A stretch of DNA of 64,000 nucleotides from Lamellibrachia satsuma (GCA_033239005.1 BSQZ01000006.1:6605001-6669000); one strand, 5' to 3'; counted from the stretch's first letter, positions 12,900-25,929 are shown. Notes: generated by a model from the letters alone, not told the origin. Translations and numbers: made by a program.

Positions 12900-13125
12900 A
12901 GATGAAGGTTTGCTCTGTTCCATCAAGGGAAGAGAGCTGGCTTAGTACGGTCAGTGAAAAAGAAGAGCTGAGAGTCCGGTACTTAGCAGCAGAGAAGGGG
13001 AACTACCAGGAAGAAACCGGAGAACAATGGGATGGATTAACAACATCACGCTTAGGACAGATGGTGGACTCGAAGTGGCTAGAGATAGATTGCAAGGAGA
13101 CGCCAATGGCCTAACTGAAGCTATG
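12900..13125 (+). pseudogene. Possible LINE ORF2 3'-end fragment
   Basis: In one plus-strand frame around 13030-13120 the sequence reads RTMGWINNITLRTDGGLEVARDRLQG. The form W-x-N-N-I, then G-L-x-x-A-x-D-R, resembles the extreme C-terminus of many LINE ORF2 proteins, which end with a W-x-DNI...A-x-DR-x-W pattern. The remaining sequence is too short and shifted to assign a clade. Confidence 0.35.
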
Positions 13126-13139
13126 GCTACACATCATCA

Positions 13140-13446
13140 TCGTCGGCTGTCCGTCGTGGTCGACGAAGACAAGTGGTTAGCTGTGAGATGTCGGGTATGA
13201 GGCGAGACCAGCATCCGAGCGGAAGGAGCGGTTGTAGCGCTGAAAGTACAATGATGAATGTTGTCTGTGCTGGAAGGGGTGTACGGCAAGTGTGTCTTCT
13301 CTGTTGGTACAGTATCTCCCTTTGTGCACCACCCTGGTACATCGTGAAACCTCGCTCGCAGGTCTGTTCAAGGCCTCACGTTCCCAGGTGTTGGTATCGA
13401 TTTCAGCAGCTTTGATGTGCCGCTTGAGGACACGTAACGGAGCCAT
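13140..13446 (-). pseudogene. LINE ORF2 C-terminal fragment with relic zinc finger
   Basis: The minus-strand frame reads LKRHIKAAEIDTNTWEREAL, then a basic region, then YFQRYNRSFRSDAGLASYPT. This matches the C-terminal layout of a common animal LINE type: an LK.SLK...I.PDTWE..A.DR segment followed by a C2H2-like CxxCxRxFRSRIGLxSHxRTH finger. The finger cysteine and histidine ligands are replaced (first Cys by Phe, second Cys by Tyr/Arg, SH by SY), so it is decayed. Assignment is from remembered family pattern. Confidence 0.55.
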
Positions 13447-14852
13447 TGTCCTTGTATATATGCACTTCTTTCAGTTCATATGCTACGCCGCGGAGAGCTC
13501 AGCGTTAGATTGTAACATATCATTTAGAATTTTGACTCTAGAAGCCTCCAGTAACACATTCACCATGTGAGTGACGGACCGGCCGAAACTGGCACGTCAT
13601 CTTATGATTTAGAAGAGGAAATTGATGATGACAAGGAAAGAACAGACGGCTAATCCGTTTTCGTTTTCCGAGATTTCATAGACACAGAGTAGCACGAAGG
13701 ATGATTGATGATACCGGTGATTTACTATAGGGTCCGTCGGCCTGGAGGTAAAGATGATTTTACTTAGACTTACGTACTAAAGGTGCAGAATAATGCGCAA
13801 GGCTCGTAAGACATTTATATTTGAAGATGCTGTTGTGAAATTAATGGATGAAACAATGCCTGAAAAAAATCTAATTTGGATTAAAACAAATTCTAAATTG
13901 TACTATATATTACCTATACGGAGATTTTGTGTCTGATATTCTTTTGAATGTCATCATGTCTTATATACGTTTAAGTTATCCAATAAATAAAATGTTATGC
14001 GAAATAAACATCATGCTTAAATTGCAATAAACTGCACTCTAGTATGCAGTATAGTAATAGTGAAAACGATTCGTCAGGTGTGGCCAAAACTATATAAACC
14101 AAGTTCTGCTAGCCGAACACCGGAATAACACGTCGCCATTTCGGCCTACTTTTTTATGTATAACGAACGCCACCAGGTGGCTCTGGTGCACTTGGTTAAC
14201 CTTTTAACACAAGTCGCTTTCCCTTTGAAGACCTTCAACTGGATGATGAACCAGTTATTATTCAACTTAACTTAGTAAGCAAGCAGTATTTAGTTATTGC
14301 GTCGTCTGTTTGGCTCGCGGGCGCTTCAAGACTGTCACTTGTCTACGTTTAAAATACCTTCGGGGAATTAAACGTGGACCTGTGGAATACCATTTTCAAC
14401 GCCTGGGACGTCTGAACTACGTAATGGCATATCGTGCGCGTCTTCAACGGCGGCAGCACTAGACGCATTAGCCAGAATTGTCTCGTTAATATTTCATGGC
14501 GTCATTGCTAATACGTACGACCTTGTCGTAGACTTTGCTCGACAGATCCGGTCTGACAGACGTCGAGCTATCACCGCGGGTGACAGGTGCAACTGCCACG
14601 GGACTCGCCACAGTTCTTGGTTGAACGTTCAAGAGGTTTAACCACGTAACCACGTAGAGGGAATGTATACCGCTGTACGTTCGACGTACCGAAACGAAGG
14701 TTTAGTTTCGTAGGAACGGCTGGATTAGCTCTCGCATTCTCGAAACATTACGAAGTGCATATTCGAAACCCGTTCACTGTTGAAACGCGCTAAGCAATTG
14801 AAACTTTTTTCCCCGACGAAGTTCTGGTCCACAATGAGCCGCACTTTTCCGT
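13447..14852. other. no gene recognised
   Basis: No open frame with recognisable domain and no strong repeat. Stretches around 14100-14750 are less AT-rich but show no splice-consistent coding. Confidence 0.5.
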
Positions 14853-15191
14853 ATGATGCTGACGTGGCCGTGAGGAAGGACTATCATTGTTCTGGGCTTG
14901 ACTGTGTATAAATGATGACCCCGAGTCTCCTCGTTCAACACTGTATTCATAATTGAGGCCTGGTTTGATGCTGACGTGGCCGTGAGGAAGGACTATCGTT
15001 GTTCTAGACTTGACTGTGTATAAATGACGACCCCGAGTCTCCTCGTTCAACACTGTATTCATAATTGAGGCCTGGTTTGATGCTGACGTGGCCTTGAGGA
15101 AGGACTATCATTGTTCTAGGCTTGACTGTGTATAAATGACGACCCGAGTCTCCTCGTTCAACACTGTATTCACAATTGAGGCCTGATTTGG
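14853..15191. repeat. 112-113-bp tandem repeat, 3 copies
   Basis: TGATGCTGACGTGGCC starts copies at 14853, 14966 and 15078. Each contains GAGTCTCCTCGTTCAACACT and AATTGAGGCCTG. The third copy has a one-base deletion in the CCCC run. Confidence 0.93.
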
Positions 15192-16433
15192 GAGAAGCAA
15201 GTGCAGCCCTCACATTGAGTTCCTCGAATATGTTACAGTCCGACTGTAACTACTCACGTGCAGAGTCGATAAAATGTTTAACATGGAACTGAGTTATGAA
15301 TGTTGTTACGCCTATAACTGTATATATAACATTATACGTCAATGTGATGGGGGCACCCGACATACCCCCTGACTCCCGAGACATATCCCCTGTTTCAGGA
15401 GTCAGGGGGCATGCGGGGAGAAAAAGCTTGAGAGCCCATGCGCTACAACATCAACAATCCAATCCGATCCGATGTAGTGACTAGGCCCTCCGCCAGGTGG
15501 TCACGTAGAGGTTTGCACGATCAAGCAAATGATTACATTGTATGGACTACGGTTGGCTTCCTAATTAGTGTTGGCGAAACTAATACATTGAAGCCATAGT
15601 TTGCTGAACTCCGGTGTAGGAGATACAACGATATGCAAGGCGGGTCACGTGAGATGACGTGTTAGTTGCGTCAACGCCGACTGATTATTTATAGCGCACT
15701 ACGTATGCAACGCATCGAGCGGTTTGTTTCACTCCCGGGTCGGAGCTATGTGAGCGCACAGGTGTGTGTGTGTGTGTGTTGGTGCGTGCGTGCGTCTGTG
15801 TGCGTGCGCGTGTGCCTGTGCACAAGCGGACGCACACGTTTATTTGTTCAACGTAATCCAAGTTGACTGTTGCGTATACTGCCTCGAGTGTGCTCCCTGG
15901 GTGGTCCAGTCTGTCGCGCTTAGCACCGACGTCTACAGTTTGGTTTTGTCTCGTGCACACGGATATATTTGTCGATTGCTCATTCGGTCGATGTGATTAC
16001 TCTGTTTTAACGAAAGATAAAGTACAGTTTTCTTTAAACATGGTGACAGCACAGAGTAATAGGCATCTACTTCACTCTTCCTGTCTTGTCTTTTCAGAAG
16101 TATGTACGTCGTCGGACTTGATCGGCTTCAGCAATGATTGACGGGTGAGAAGTTGCTCCAAGGTCGTCAACCAAATAGCACCCGAAAAATCACCTATTGT
16201 GCAGCATCAACAGCACTGGCCGTTTCGGTGTCATTCAATTAACTAGACATTGTTGATCTCGATACCAAATTACGGCGCTGTTTATTTCTTCATTTACCGA
16301 TCTATTTATAGTAGTCATTTCGTAAAACGTGTATAATCGACCTGCACGTCCATTGACCTATGTACACCCGCTGCGATTGGCGGACTCCCCGTCTAATAAT
16401 ACTTCCCGCGAGAACTTGGAGATACTGGCCACG
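15192..16433. other. upstream region of the GPCR; no coding exon recognised
   Basis: Holds a short inverted repeat at 15365-15409 and a GT/CG-rich microsatellite at about 15764-15835. A pyrimidine-rich stretch ending TTTTCAG at about 16098 looks like a splice acceptor. It could serve a 5' UTR exon leading into the receptor, but no donor partner is evident. Confidence 0.4.
15365..15409. repeat. short perfect inverted repeat
   Basis: CCCCCTGACTCC at 15365-15376 is the exact reverse complement of GGAGTCAGGGGG at 15398-15409, a 12-bp stem with a 21-base loop. It may simply be a chance or transposon-derived hairpin. Confidence 0.8.
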
Positions 16434-17552
16434 ATGAACGAGAGCGCGGTCACGCTGGACTATAGTCTCGCGTTGGTCGAGACATGCAACGAGACGAACT
16501 GCAGTGTGGCGGATGACCACAGCGAGTTCATCGCGCGCATGCGCCACTTCGAGGCCGTTGTCGGCGTGGTAGTTCCGGTCACCTTCGGCCTGATCGCGGT
16601 GCTCGGCTTCTTCGGCAACCTGCTTGTCATCATCGTGGTGCTGTCGAATCGCCTGATGCGCAACACGACCAACATCCTCATCATCAACCTGGCCGTCGCC
16701 GACCTGCTCTTCATCGTCATGTGCGTACCCTTCACGGCCGTCTCGTACGCCATCACCGTGTGGCCGTTCGGCAGCGTCTTCTGCAAGATCTACCAATACG
16801 CGCTGAACGTGACGGCTTACGCGAGCGTCTACACGCTGGTGCTGATGTCGGTCGACCGATACCTGGCCGTCGTCCACGCGATCAGCTCTATGTCGTACCG
16901 CAACGAACGCAACGCCTACGCCGTCATCGCCGTCCTCTGGGCAACTATCATGGCGATGAACGTTCCTGTGCTGTACGATCACGAACACGTCACGTACAAG
17001 TTCATCGGCGAACACCGTTCGGCCTGTCTCAACCTCAAGATCTACAACGACCTACAACGACAAGGCCGGATCTTCTACGGCTGTTTCTTCGCGTTCGGCT
17101 ACGTGCTGCCGCTCACGACCGTCTGCTTCCTGTACGGCCGCCTGCTCAAACGTCTGCTCTACGGCGCAGCGCCCGGCGGAAGTCGCTCGGCCGAGAGCAT
17201 GCGCAACAAGCGACGCGTCACGTACATGGTCGTCGTGGTCGTCGTCATGTTCGCGCTGTGTTGGCTGCCCGTACACGTCATGTTCCTGGCGCAGTACTTC
17301 GGCCCCGCCAGCCAGTCGATGACGTTCGTCAGCATCCGGATCGCGTCCACTTGCTTCGCCTACATGAACAGTTGCATAAACCCGCTGTTGTACGCCTTCC
17401 TGTCCGAGAACTTTCGCAAGAGCTTCCGTCGACTACTCTGCAGTCGCTACGCCAAGTTTGAGCCCGTCAAACTCGAGCTGAACCGCACAGCGACGCGAGT
17501 GCCAGACATCGGGTCGCCGAGTACCACCGAACGCAGTAACGGCAACGCGTGA
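16434..17552 (+). CDS. AstAR: Allatostatin-A/galanin-like neuropeptide receptor (rhodopsin-class GPCR)
   Basis: Single uninterrupted frame of 372 codons encoding a seven-transmembrane peptide receptor of the plasma membrane. The extracellular N-terminus (1-40) has sequons at N2, N19 and N22. TM1 has FFGNLLVI (59-66) and TM2 has NLAVADLLF (85-93). The TM3 Cys117 lies in WPFGSVFCK, which together with VTAYASVYTLVLMSVDRY (DRY at 141-143) is typical of allatostatin-A and galanin receptors. Its disulfide partner is the Cys in RSACLNL of loop 2. TM6 has FALCWLPVH and TM7 has NSCINPLLYAF (NPxxY), followed by a short basic tail with LLC, a possible palmitoylation site. ATG at 16434 has A at -3; the upstream in-frame extension contains no better ATG. 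The CDS is markedly GC-richer than its flanks and lacks introns. Protostome members couple FGL-amide allatostatin peptides to G proteins; ligand identity here is inferred. A galanin-type orthologue is the alternative. Confidence 0.93.
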   Translation: MNESAVTLDYSLALVETCNETNCSVADDHSEFIARMRHFEAVVGVVVPVTFGLIAVLGFFGNLLVIIVVLSNRLMRNTTNILIINLAVADLLFIVMCVPFTAVSYAITVWPFGSVFCKIYQYALNVTAYASVYTLVLMSVDRYLAVVHAISSMSYRNERNAYAVIAVLWATIMAMNVPVLYDHEHVTYKFIGEHRSACLNLKIYNDLQRQGRIFYGCFFAFGYVLPLTTVCFLYGRLLKRLLYGAAPGGSRSAESMRNKRRVTYMVVVVVVMFALCWLPVHVMFLAQYFGPASQSMTFVSIRIASTCFAYMNSCINPLLYAFLSENFRKSFRRLLCSRYAKFEPVKLELNRTATRVPDIGSPSTTERSNGNA

Positions 17553-19244
17553 CGCCGCCAGTTTGGCAAGTGACGTCATCATCCTACTGACTGTGCGCGG
17601 CTTCCGGTCGCCGACTACGCGTACATGTATAAGCAGCGACGCGGCCTTATTGGCTAGTAAGTATTAGTGACGTCATCATCGTACTGCTGAATGAGTCGTT
17701 GGATCGGCTGAACTCAGTAACGCCAATAGCAACGCGTGACGCAGCTATCCAACCGCGTGTGTGACACGTCAGGCGTTCGTGTGTTGGTTACACTATACAC
17801 TGTACGTGTATCTTGTTGTGTCTAGAGCTGCTGTCGAACTGCGCTCGATTTCAAGCGTTCTCCCTAGCGGTCAACGAACTGGTTGACCGAAATTGGTCGA
17901 AACAATCGTTGACAATACATTGAAAAAATGTCGAACGAAAAGACCCAAACATGCGAAACAGGGGAATAATCGTCGAAAAGGCGTCGGAAAGACATCGAAA
18001 AGACGTCGAAATAAAACATTTCTTTTTGACCACTTATGTCCAATTGTGCCCACTTGATTGAGGCGCTGATGTCTGCAGCTTATTTGGGCTTCAACTGACA
18101 CATTGTCACGTGACGTGATCTAAGCTCTCGTAGTTGTTTCTTTTGTGACACGGGTGTAAGTTTACGGCTACGCGACGATTGTTTTGTGACACGGGTGTTA
18201 GTTTACGGCTACGCGACGATTGCACGGACGAATAATTAGCTGTCGACCTAGCATCGCTGATGTACGCGGTCATACAAAAGCAAGTCGCAGCATTTTGTAA
18301 TAAATCACCGTTTTGTTATTCAATTACTTTATGACGGTTTTGCGCGATATTCATGGAATATGTGCGTTATCTGTAGACAATCCTGTGCCGTGGTAAATGT
18401 CACATGTCAATTTTGCCGTTTTTGACAATGTTTAATGAGTGATTTGTCATTTCCGCAGAAAAGGTAAAGTTAAGCAGAGCTAGAGACTGTCGTTTTGGTC
18501 ACGTATCGTGCGTGTTTTTGTCGCAAGTTCCTCGAATACGGGTCGACTGCTTGATAATGGGTATTCGTATTTGCGAAAATGAATGTAACTAATTTTTGAA
18601 ACCGCTACAGAATAGAAATACGAATACATTGTTGATGGTTTCCAGTACTGCAGTCACGTAGCTCACACATCCGCACGCACACGAACTGTGTGAAATGTCG
18701 CGCAACATAACTGTGACACTATATTGTACAACTTATGACAATATGTCGTAAAATATTTGACAGTACAGGCCCGTCCTCGCGGTTTTGAAAAGGGGGTTGG
18801 GGCGTACACAACCACGGGCGTACACAGCCACGGGCGTACACAACCACGGGCGTACACCGGGGATTTTGGACGAGTTCTAAAAACATTTATTGGTAAAAAT
18901 TCTCACGTAAACCGAACCCCCTGGGGACGGGTAGGCCGTATATTGCACAACATATAGCAACATGGCTGGCAAACGAAGGCTTGGTGACTGTAATTATTCT
19001 ACCATACTAATAATGCACGAACTATTTCAGTGTTGTGTTTCTATTCTTAAAACAATAATTTTGCGTAATAGAATATGTAATGTCGTATGAACAATTATCA
19101 CGAATAAGCGTTAGACCGTTAGTGGTATAATGACGTCATAGATACTTAGTGACATATATTTGTATAATTTTCTTCAACCTATGATGACGTGTTTATTAAA
19201 CGAATGCCGTTGATGAGAACAATATATGTATTATAACAATGGTC
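17553..19244. other. 3' flank of the GPCR; short duplications, no gene
   Basis: Probable 3' UTR and intergenic DNA. AATAAA occurs at about 18010 and 18299. A 41-bp direct duplication (TTTTGTGACACGGGTGT...) occupies 18141-18223. Four copies of a 16-bp unit (GGGCGTACACAACCAC) lie at about 18799-18858. Degenerate GTCGAAA-type repeats lie at about 17925-18010. Confidence 0.6.
17571..17675. promoter_or_regulatory. paired perfect CRE palindromes (TGACGTCA) downstream of GPCR
   Basis: TGACGTCA occurs at 17571-17578 and 17668-17675, each in the context AGTGACGTCATCATC(C/G)TACTG. They belong to a small duplication that also repeats the GCAACGCGTGACGC motif overlapping the receptor stop codon. A third copy of the 8-mer is at 19131-19138. 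CREB/ATF factors bind this palindrome; function here is not shown. Confidence 0.4.
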
Positions 19245-21403
<2,159 letters not shown>

Positions 21404-21538
21404 GAGCCGTATGTTTAGTCACTGCCCTGGATGGTTCATACATGAGCCGTATGTTTAGTCACTGCCCTCGATGGTTCATACGTGAGCCGTATGTTTAGTC
21501 ACTGCCCTCGATGGTTCATACGTGAGCCGTATGTTTAG
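21404..21538. repeat. 40-bp minisatellite, 3.4 copies
   Basis: GAGCCGTATGTTTAG recurs at 21404, 21444, 21484 and 21524. A diverged half-copy (GAGCCGTATCATCAG) lies just upstream at about 21368. Confidence 0.92.
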
Positions 21539-21587
21539 CACAGCAGTCACTTTGGGCTTGCATTTTTTGTGAGCCATAATAATAGGT

Positions 21588-21622
21588 GTGTGTGTGTGTG
21601 TGCGCGCGCGCGCGCGCGTGCG
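21588..21622. repeat. (TG)n(CG)n microsatellite
   Basis: A GTGTGT run passes into a CGCGCG run. Alternating purine-pyrimidine tracts of this kind can adopt Z-DNA. Confidence 0.9.
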
Positions 21623-21889
21623 TGCGTACATACATGCGCACGGGCGTGTACGTGTGCGCGTGTGCAATGAACAACTAGGATATTTTTTATTATTTTATTA
21701 TTATGCATAATACACAGTTGAAATCATGTTGTAACATAATTATGATCAGAAAATATTAGGGTTGACTAATAAGGCGGATTAATAAAAAATTGCTCAATCG
21801 ATCATCCTTTGATATAATATATTTGCTAATATGTTGGTAGTTTTATACATTTCTATAGATAATGTTAAAAGTTTATATTATATGGTGCA

Positions 21890-22600
21890 CATGGAACATA
21901 CTTGAGAGACTTCTCTAAATATCTTACAGTACTAATAACAGAAATCCTGGCACACCATACTAAATCAATTATCAGTGGATATCATTTCTACATGCTAACA
22001 CAAAACTTACATACATGGAACATACTTAATAAAAGATGTGTTTAAACTAAATATCTATACTAATAACAGAAACCCTGGCACATCATACTAAATTAATTCT
22101 CCATTGGCATATTTTCTACATGCTGAAACAAAACTCGTGCACATGAAATATACCAAAATAGACATTTGTAAAATAAAGTATAATACTGATAAAACAAATA
22201 ATATTAATAAAACAAATAATACTAATAAAAAAATATTACTAATAAAACAAATAATACTGATGAAACAAATAATACTAATAAAACCAATAATACTAATAAA
22301 ACAAATAATACTAATAAAAGAAATAATACTAATAAAACAAATAATACTAATAAAACAAATAATACTAATAAAACAAATAATACTAATAAAACAAATAACA
22401 CTAATAAAACAAATCCTTGCACAACACACTAAATTAATTATCAGTGGATGTCACTTCTACAGAAATCCAGGCACAACATATATATTAAATTAATTATCAT
22501 TGGTTATAATGTCTACATGTTAACACACAACTGACATGGAACAGACACAACAAACGGGTCTAAATATCTTACTATACTAATAACGGAAATCCTGGCATTA
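21890..22600. repeat. degenerate tandem/dispersed repeat family
   Basis: A roughly 120-130-bp module recurs at about 21893, 22015, 22440 and 22515. Its landmarks are CATGGAACATACTT, TAAATATCTTAC, ACTAATAACAGAAATCCTGG, CACAxxATACTAAATTAATTATC and CTACATGCTAACACAAAAC. The same module appears again at about 49180-49375, so it is a dispersed family. No coding was seen. Confidence 0.8.
22197..22410. repeat. 18-bp minisatellite, about 12 copies
   Basis: AATACTAATAAAACAAAT repeats head to tail with occasional substitutions, inserted within the preceding repeat module. It reads as ILIKQI on plus and VLFVLL on minus; I see no coding reason for this. Confidence 0.93.
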
Positions 22601-22724
22601 AAAACCTTTGACGATTCATAAATACCAAATAAACACGTACTGGACTCCTTTTCCTCCGGAGATCTCTTGAGGAACGGTACAGGTCGGGTCAGTATATTTC
22701 GTTTCTTTGGGAGGCCGATCATTG

Positions 22725-23711
22725 TCAATTCAGCGCTTTCGAATGGGGGAGGCATCTTGATGTCATCAAGGGCCAAACACAAAGGCTGCTGCTGATCTTA
22801 TATGACACACAATATACCTGGAGCTGACTGAAGAAGGCAGAAGTATTGGCAGCTAGAAGGGCAGAAGTCTCGGTAGTTGGCTGGAGAAGGGCAGAAGTCT
22901 CGGTAGTTGGCTGGAGAAGGGCAGAAGTCTCGGTAGTTGGCTGGAGAAGGGCAGAATTCTCGGTAGTTGGCTGGAGAAGGGAAGAAGTCTTGGTAGTTGG
23001 CTGGAGAAGGGCAAAAGTCTCGGTAGTTGGCTGGAGAAGGGCAGAAGTCTCGGTAGTTGGCTGGAGAAGGGCAGAAGTCTCGGTAGTTGGCTGGAGAAGA
23101 GCAGAAGTTTCGGCAGTTGGATGGAGAATGGCAGAAGTCTCGGTAGTTGGCTGGAGAAGGGCAGAAGTCTTGGTAGTTGGCTGGAGAAGGGCAGACGTTC
23201 GGCAGTTGGCTTGGAGAATGGCAGAAGTCTCGGTAGTTGGCTGGAGAAGGGCAGATGTATCGGCAGCTGGCCGAAGAAGGGCAGAAGTCTCAGTAGTTGG
23301 CTGGAGAAGGGCAGAAGTCTCGGTAGTTGGCTGGAGAAGGGCAGAAGCCTCGGTAGTTGGCTGGAGAAGGGCAGAAGTATATGCAGTTGGCTGGAGAAAG
23401 GCAGAAGTCTCGTCAGTTGGATGGACAAAGACAGAAGGCTCGGCCGCTGGCTGGCGAACGGCAGCACTAACCTCAGCACGTTTCAACTCCTCTCCTAGCA
23501 GCTGTAGCTACCGCAGACGCATGTCAAATTGGACATCAGTTGCCTCACTCGCATGTGCTGTCAGTCTCTGTGCAAAAAGGTTTGCCTTGCGGTGCTTCTC
23601 AAGCTGCGCAAGGGGTCGACGAGGTGGAGGCAGTCTGATTGTAGCAACTGATGGCATCGATCTGTGGCTGGTCGCTGTGTTGAAGACGTCAATCACTGAC
23701 ATTTGCAACAC
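22725..23711 (-). other. possible coding fragment with decapeptide repeats (unrecognised)
   Basis: On the minus strand, 23711-23510 reads a basic Pro/Arg segment and then LFAQRLTAHASEATDVQFDM. After a TAG at about 23500, the same frame resumes as LQLLGEELKRAEVSAA and runs into about 20 decapeptide repeats of the 30-bp minisatellite. It ends near 22725. The helical LLGEELKRAE segment next to the array looks protein-like, but I do not recognise a family. There is no ATG-plus-splice model, and the in-frame stop argues for a relic. It could be non-coding throughout. Confidence 0.25.
22855..23465. repeat. 30-bp minisatellite, about 20 copies
   Basis: The unit runs GGGCAGAAGTCTCGG then TAGTTGGCTGGAGAA at an exact 30-bp period. 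The ends are more diverged than the centre. The minus frame reads the decapeptide ALLQPTTETS, and one plus frame reads RRAEVSVVGW. Confidence 0.95.
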
Positions 23712-24834
23712 AATTTATATCACCAGTCATGATTCCATCCACCCACATAATGATACTATATAACAAATACTCAATTCAACTTACCAAGGGTGACATTTAA
23801 ACACACTCACACAATTTTGTTGTGCTTATTTGTATGTAAGATGGTGCTTATACTAAATTTTTATTATAATTAATGTTAATACTTTTAACTTGTTTATATT
23901 CTTAGTGCATATGTGTATGTATATGGGTTTTTGCCCACGATAAAAAGTATTATATTTTGGTACAAATTCCTGATGTCTACTGCATTGGTGCTGGTTGCAG
24001 TAGATGTCGCTTCTGCACGATCTGCGCGATCCGGTAGGTCGGCGCTGTCTTCAACATGCTCAAACCAACCTACATCAGACATGGCAAGCATTAAGTATGT
24101 GGCTAATTAACCAGGCCTTTCATCAATTTAGAAACAATACAGTAGAACACGTCTTGCAACGCAACCTGCATCTGCCAAAAGCAACAATAAACCAGTCACG
24201 TGACCTTTTTTACTTACTTTATATATTATATATAAAAACATATTATAAACACATTAGTAAGAGCATATCACTGACCTAGAGATCCTTGAAAAATATCACG
24301 ATGTTGGAGAAGTTCGTGATGACACGCTTCAACTTCTGATTGATGCTCTTGTGGAAGCGCGTAATCACATCAAAACGCAGACAGTATAGCATCTGTTTAG
24401 TACTTACTGCTCTGTGGATGGATCTCGCGGTGTCGTACTCAGTTGGTGTGATCGCTGTCGACGGACAGTCAGGATACGCTGTCAGTCATTCGGCGCAGTC
24501 CGGTTCGTCGGGGGTGGGGCGAGGTTATATAATATCAGCCAGCCAACCGGAACACGGTTGGCTGCCGACGCGGCAAAGGCCCCCAGCTATAGTGCTGCCA
24601 CCCGTGGTGACGTTGGTAACCACCACACTTTCCCTCCCATGTGTTTTTTAAGCCTAAGATAATCTTAATAAAATAACTATATGTAAACGCGGCTTAAATA
24701 CAAATGAAACAATTAATCAAGAGGGCATGTGCAATTTGAAAACAATGATATATTTTAAATTAAGACAGTTAGCAGTAAACGGTGAGGTACCTGGTTAATG
24801 TAACTGCCGGTGCAAGGCATAGTCTCCTGCAACT
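23712..24834. other. no gene recognised
   Basis: AT-rich with short frames. It may include the 3' end of the retroelement region to the right, but no LTR was identified. Confidence 0.5.
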
Positions 24835-25370
24835 GGCGCACCACACCTGATACAGTGCCCGGGCCTTGATGGGGGCAATCCTCAGGACAACCCAGCTGGG
24901 CAGATTGCGGTGGACAGCAATCTGCTGGGCGTGACACACCACCTAATTGGGATGCCCACTATTAAATTCCTGGGGGCATGAGAAAGTCCGTCTCCATGAC
25001 TAGCCGGCTGAAGTCGATACGGCGAGCAACATCGACGAATACAGGCGCCTGCACCAACTTGTCGGCTATCCCGAACGCACTGTATGGGAATCTCCCGACC
25101 CAATGCTGGTAGCTAGCCAGGTCCCTATATAGCAGTGGACATGCATCCTATGTTGGCGGGACGTATTATCCCAAAGGATCGTTAACGCTTCTCGCATGAC
25201 GTCTGAGATGGGGTGGCCAGCGCCCGCACACAGATGCAGAACAAGTGGCTTCCCAAACTCCTTCGCCACGACGATGTGACGCCTGAACAGCGCTCGCTGG
25301 GCAGGCAGCGATGGCAGGAGCTTCGTGTAATCCAGCCCACATTTCCCGATCGCACAACAGTCAGCGTATT
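24835..25370 (-). pseudogene. TatD-family deoxyribonuclease-like pseudogene
   Basis: The minus-strand translation reads IGKCGLDYTKLLPSLPAQ, then VAKEFGKPLVLHL, then MHVHCYIG, in one frame. It continues in another frame with FPYSAFGI and RLVMETD, then an AQQIAVHRNLP helix after an in-frame stop. These are ordered landmarks of TatD metal-dependent DNases (IGECGLDY, KPLVLH, HCYxG, FGI, LLLETD, C-terminal helix). The metal-binding Glu of IGECGLDY reads Lys here. The N-terminal D-x-H-x-H metal motif was not found. One frameshift and at least one stop make it a pseudogene. It lies directly downstream of, and co-oriented with, the retroelement integrase tail. Confidence 0.7.
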
Positions 25371-25499
25371 CCAGGCGTCCTCCACCGCGCGCGTCTCAGC
25401 CTACCTTCAGTGTTCGAGGTGTTGTAATCCATCGACAAGCTTATACAGACTAGTACAGCTAGTCGTTATACCGGGATGGACGAGTCATTTTACGATCAC

Positions 25500-25925
25500 G
25501 TCACGTGGTCTTCGACACGGTCCTTTCCTCCTCCAGGGTCATTGTGACTTGATCGTCAACTGTTGTTTGGGTGGGGAAAAATAATATCCCAGTTTCATCC
25601 AACAATTCATCATGAACTGCCACATCAGTGGTTGGTCCTGATGTTGTGAGGTTGTGTTGTTGTGTGTCGCTTACACCTCGCCCAGAGTGAGGTATCCCGA
25701 TCCTCACATATACGAAGTTTGTCATGATGTTTGATATACTCCATATTGCGGCCAGTTAATCGTTACAGGAGTGGAGGGATTACCTCCGTAACTACTAGCG
25801 GACCCTTCCATACTGGCAGAAGCGTCTTGCTCTGCAGTGCTATGGTGCCGGAATTCCAAATATACACTAAATCACCCACATCGAATGTTCTCTCTCGAAT
25901 CGGGGCCCGTGCATCTTAATCGCCT
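25500..25925 (-). pseudogene. Ty3/Gypsy integrase C-terminal domain fragment
   Basis: A minus-strand frame reads DARAPIRERTFDVGDLVYIW, then LLPVWKGPLVVTEV, one stop, then YIKHHDKLRI. This is the GD-L-V-W...K-L-x-P-x-W-x-GP-x-x-V pattern of the SH3-like C-terminus of retroviral-type integrases, followed by the usual HxDKL motif. The catalytic DDE core and the HHCC domain are absent. The segment abuts the RT fragment directly, which indicates an internal deletion. Confidence 0.8.
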
Positions 25926-25929
25926 TTGG

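Noticed and set aside
16329..16433. N-terminal extension of the GPCR by 35 codons
   Set aside because: The extension begins with GTG, not ATG, and contains no in-frame ATG before 16434, so the receptor start was placed at 16434.
16302..17015. Long open frames antisense and in shifted frames over the GPCR (up to 246 codons)
   Set aside because: They are shadows of the GC-rich receptor coding sequence; composition is His/Asp/Arg-biased and no domain is present.
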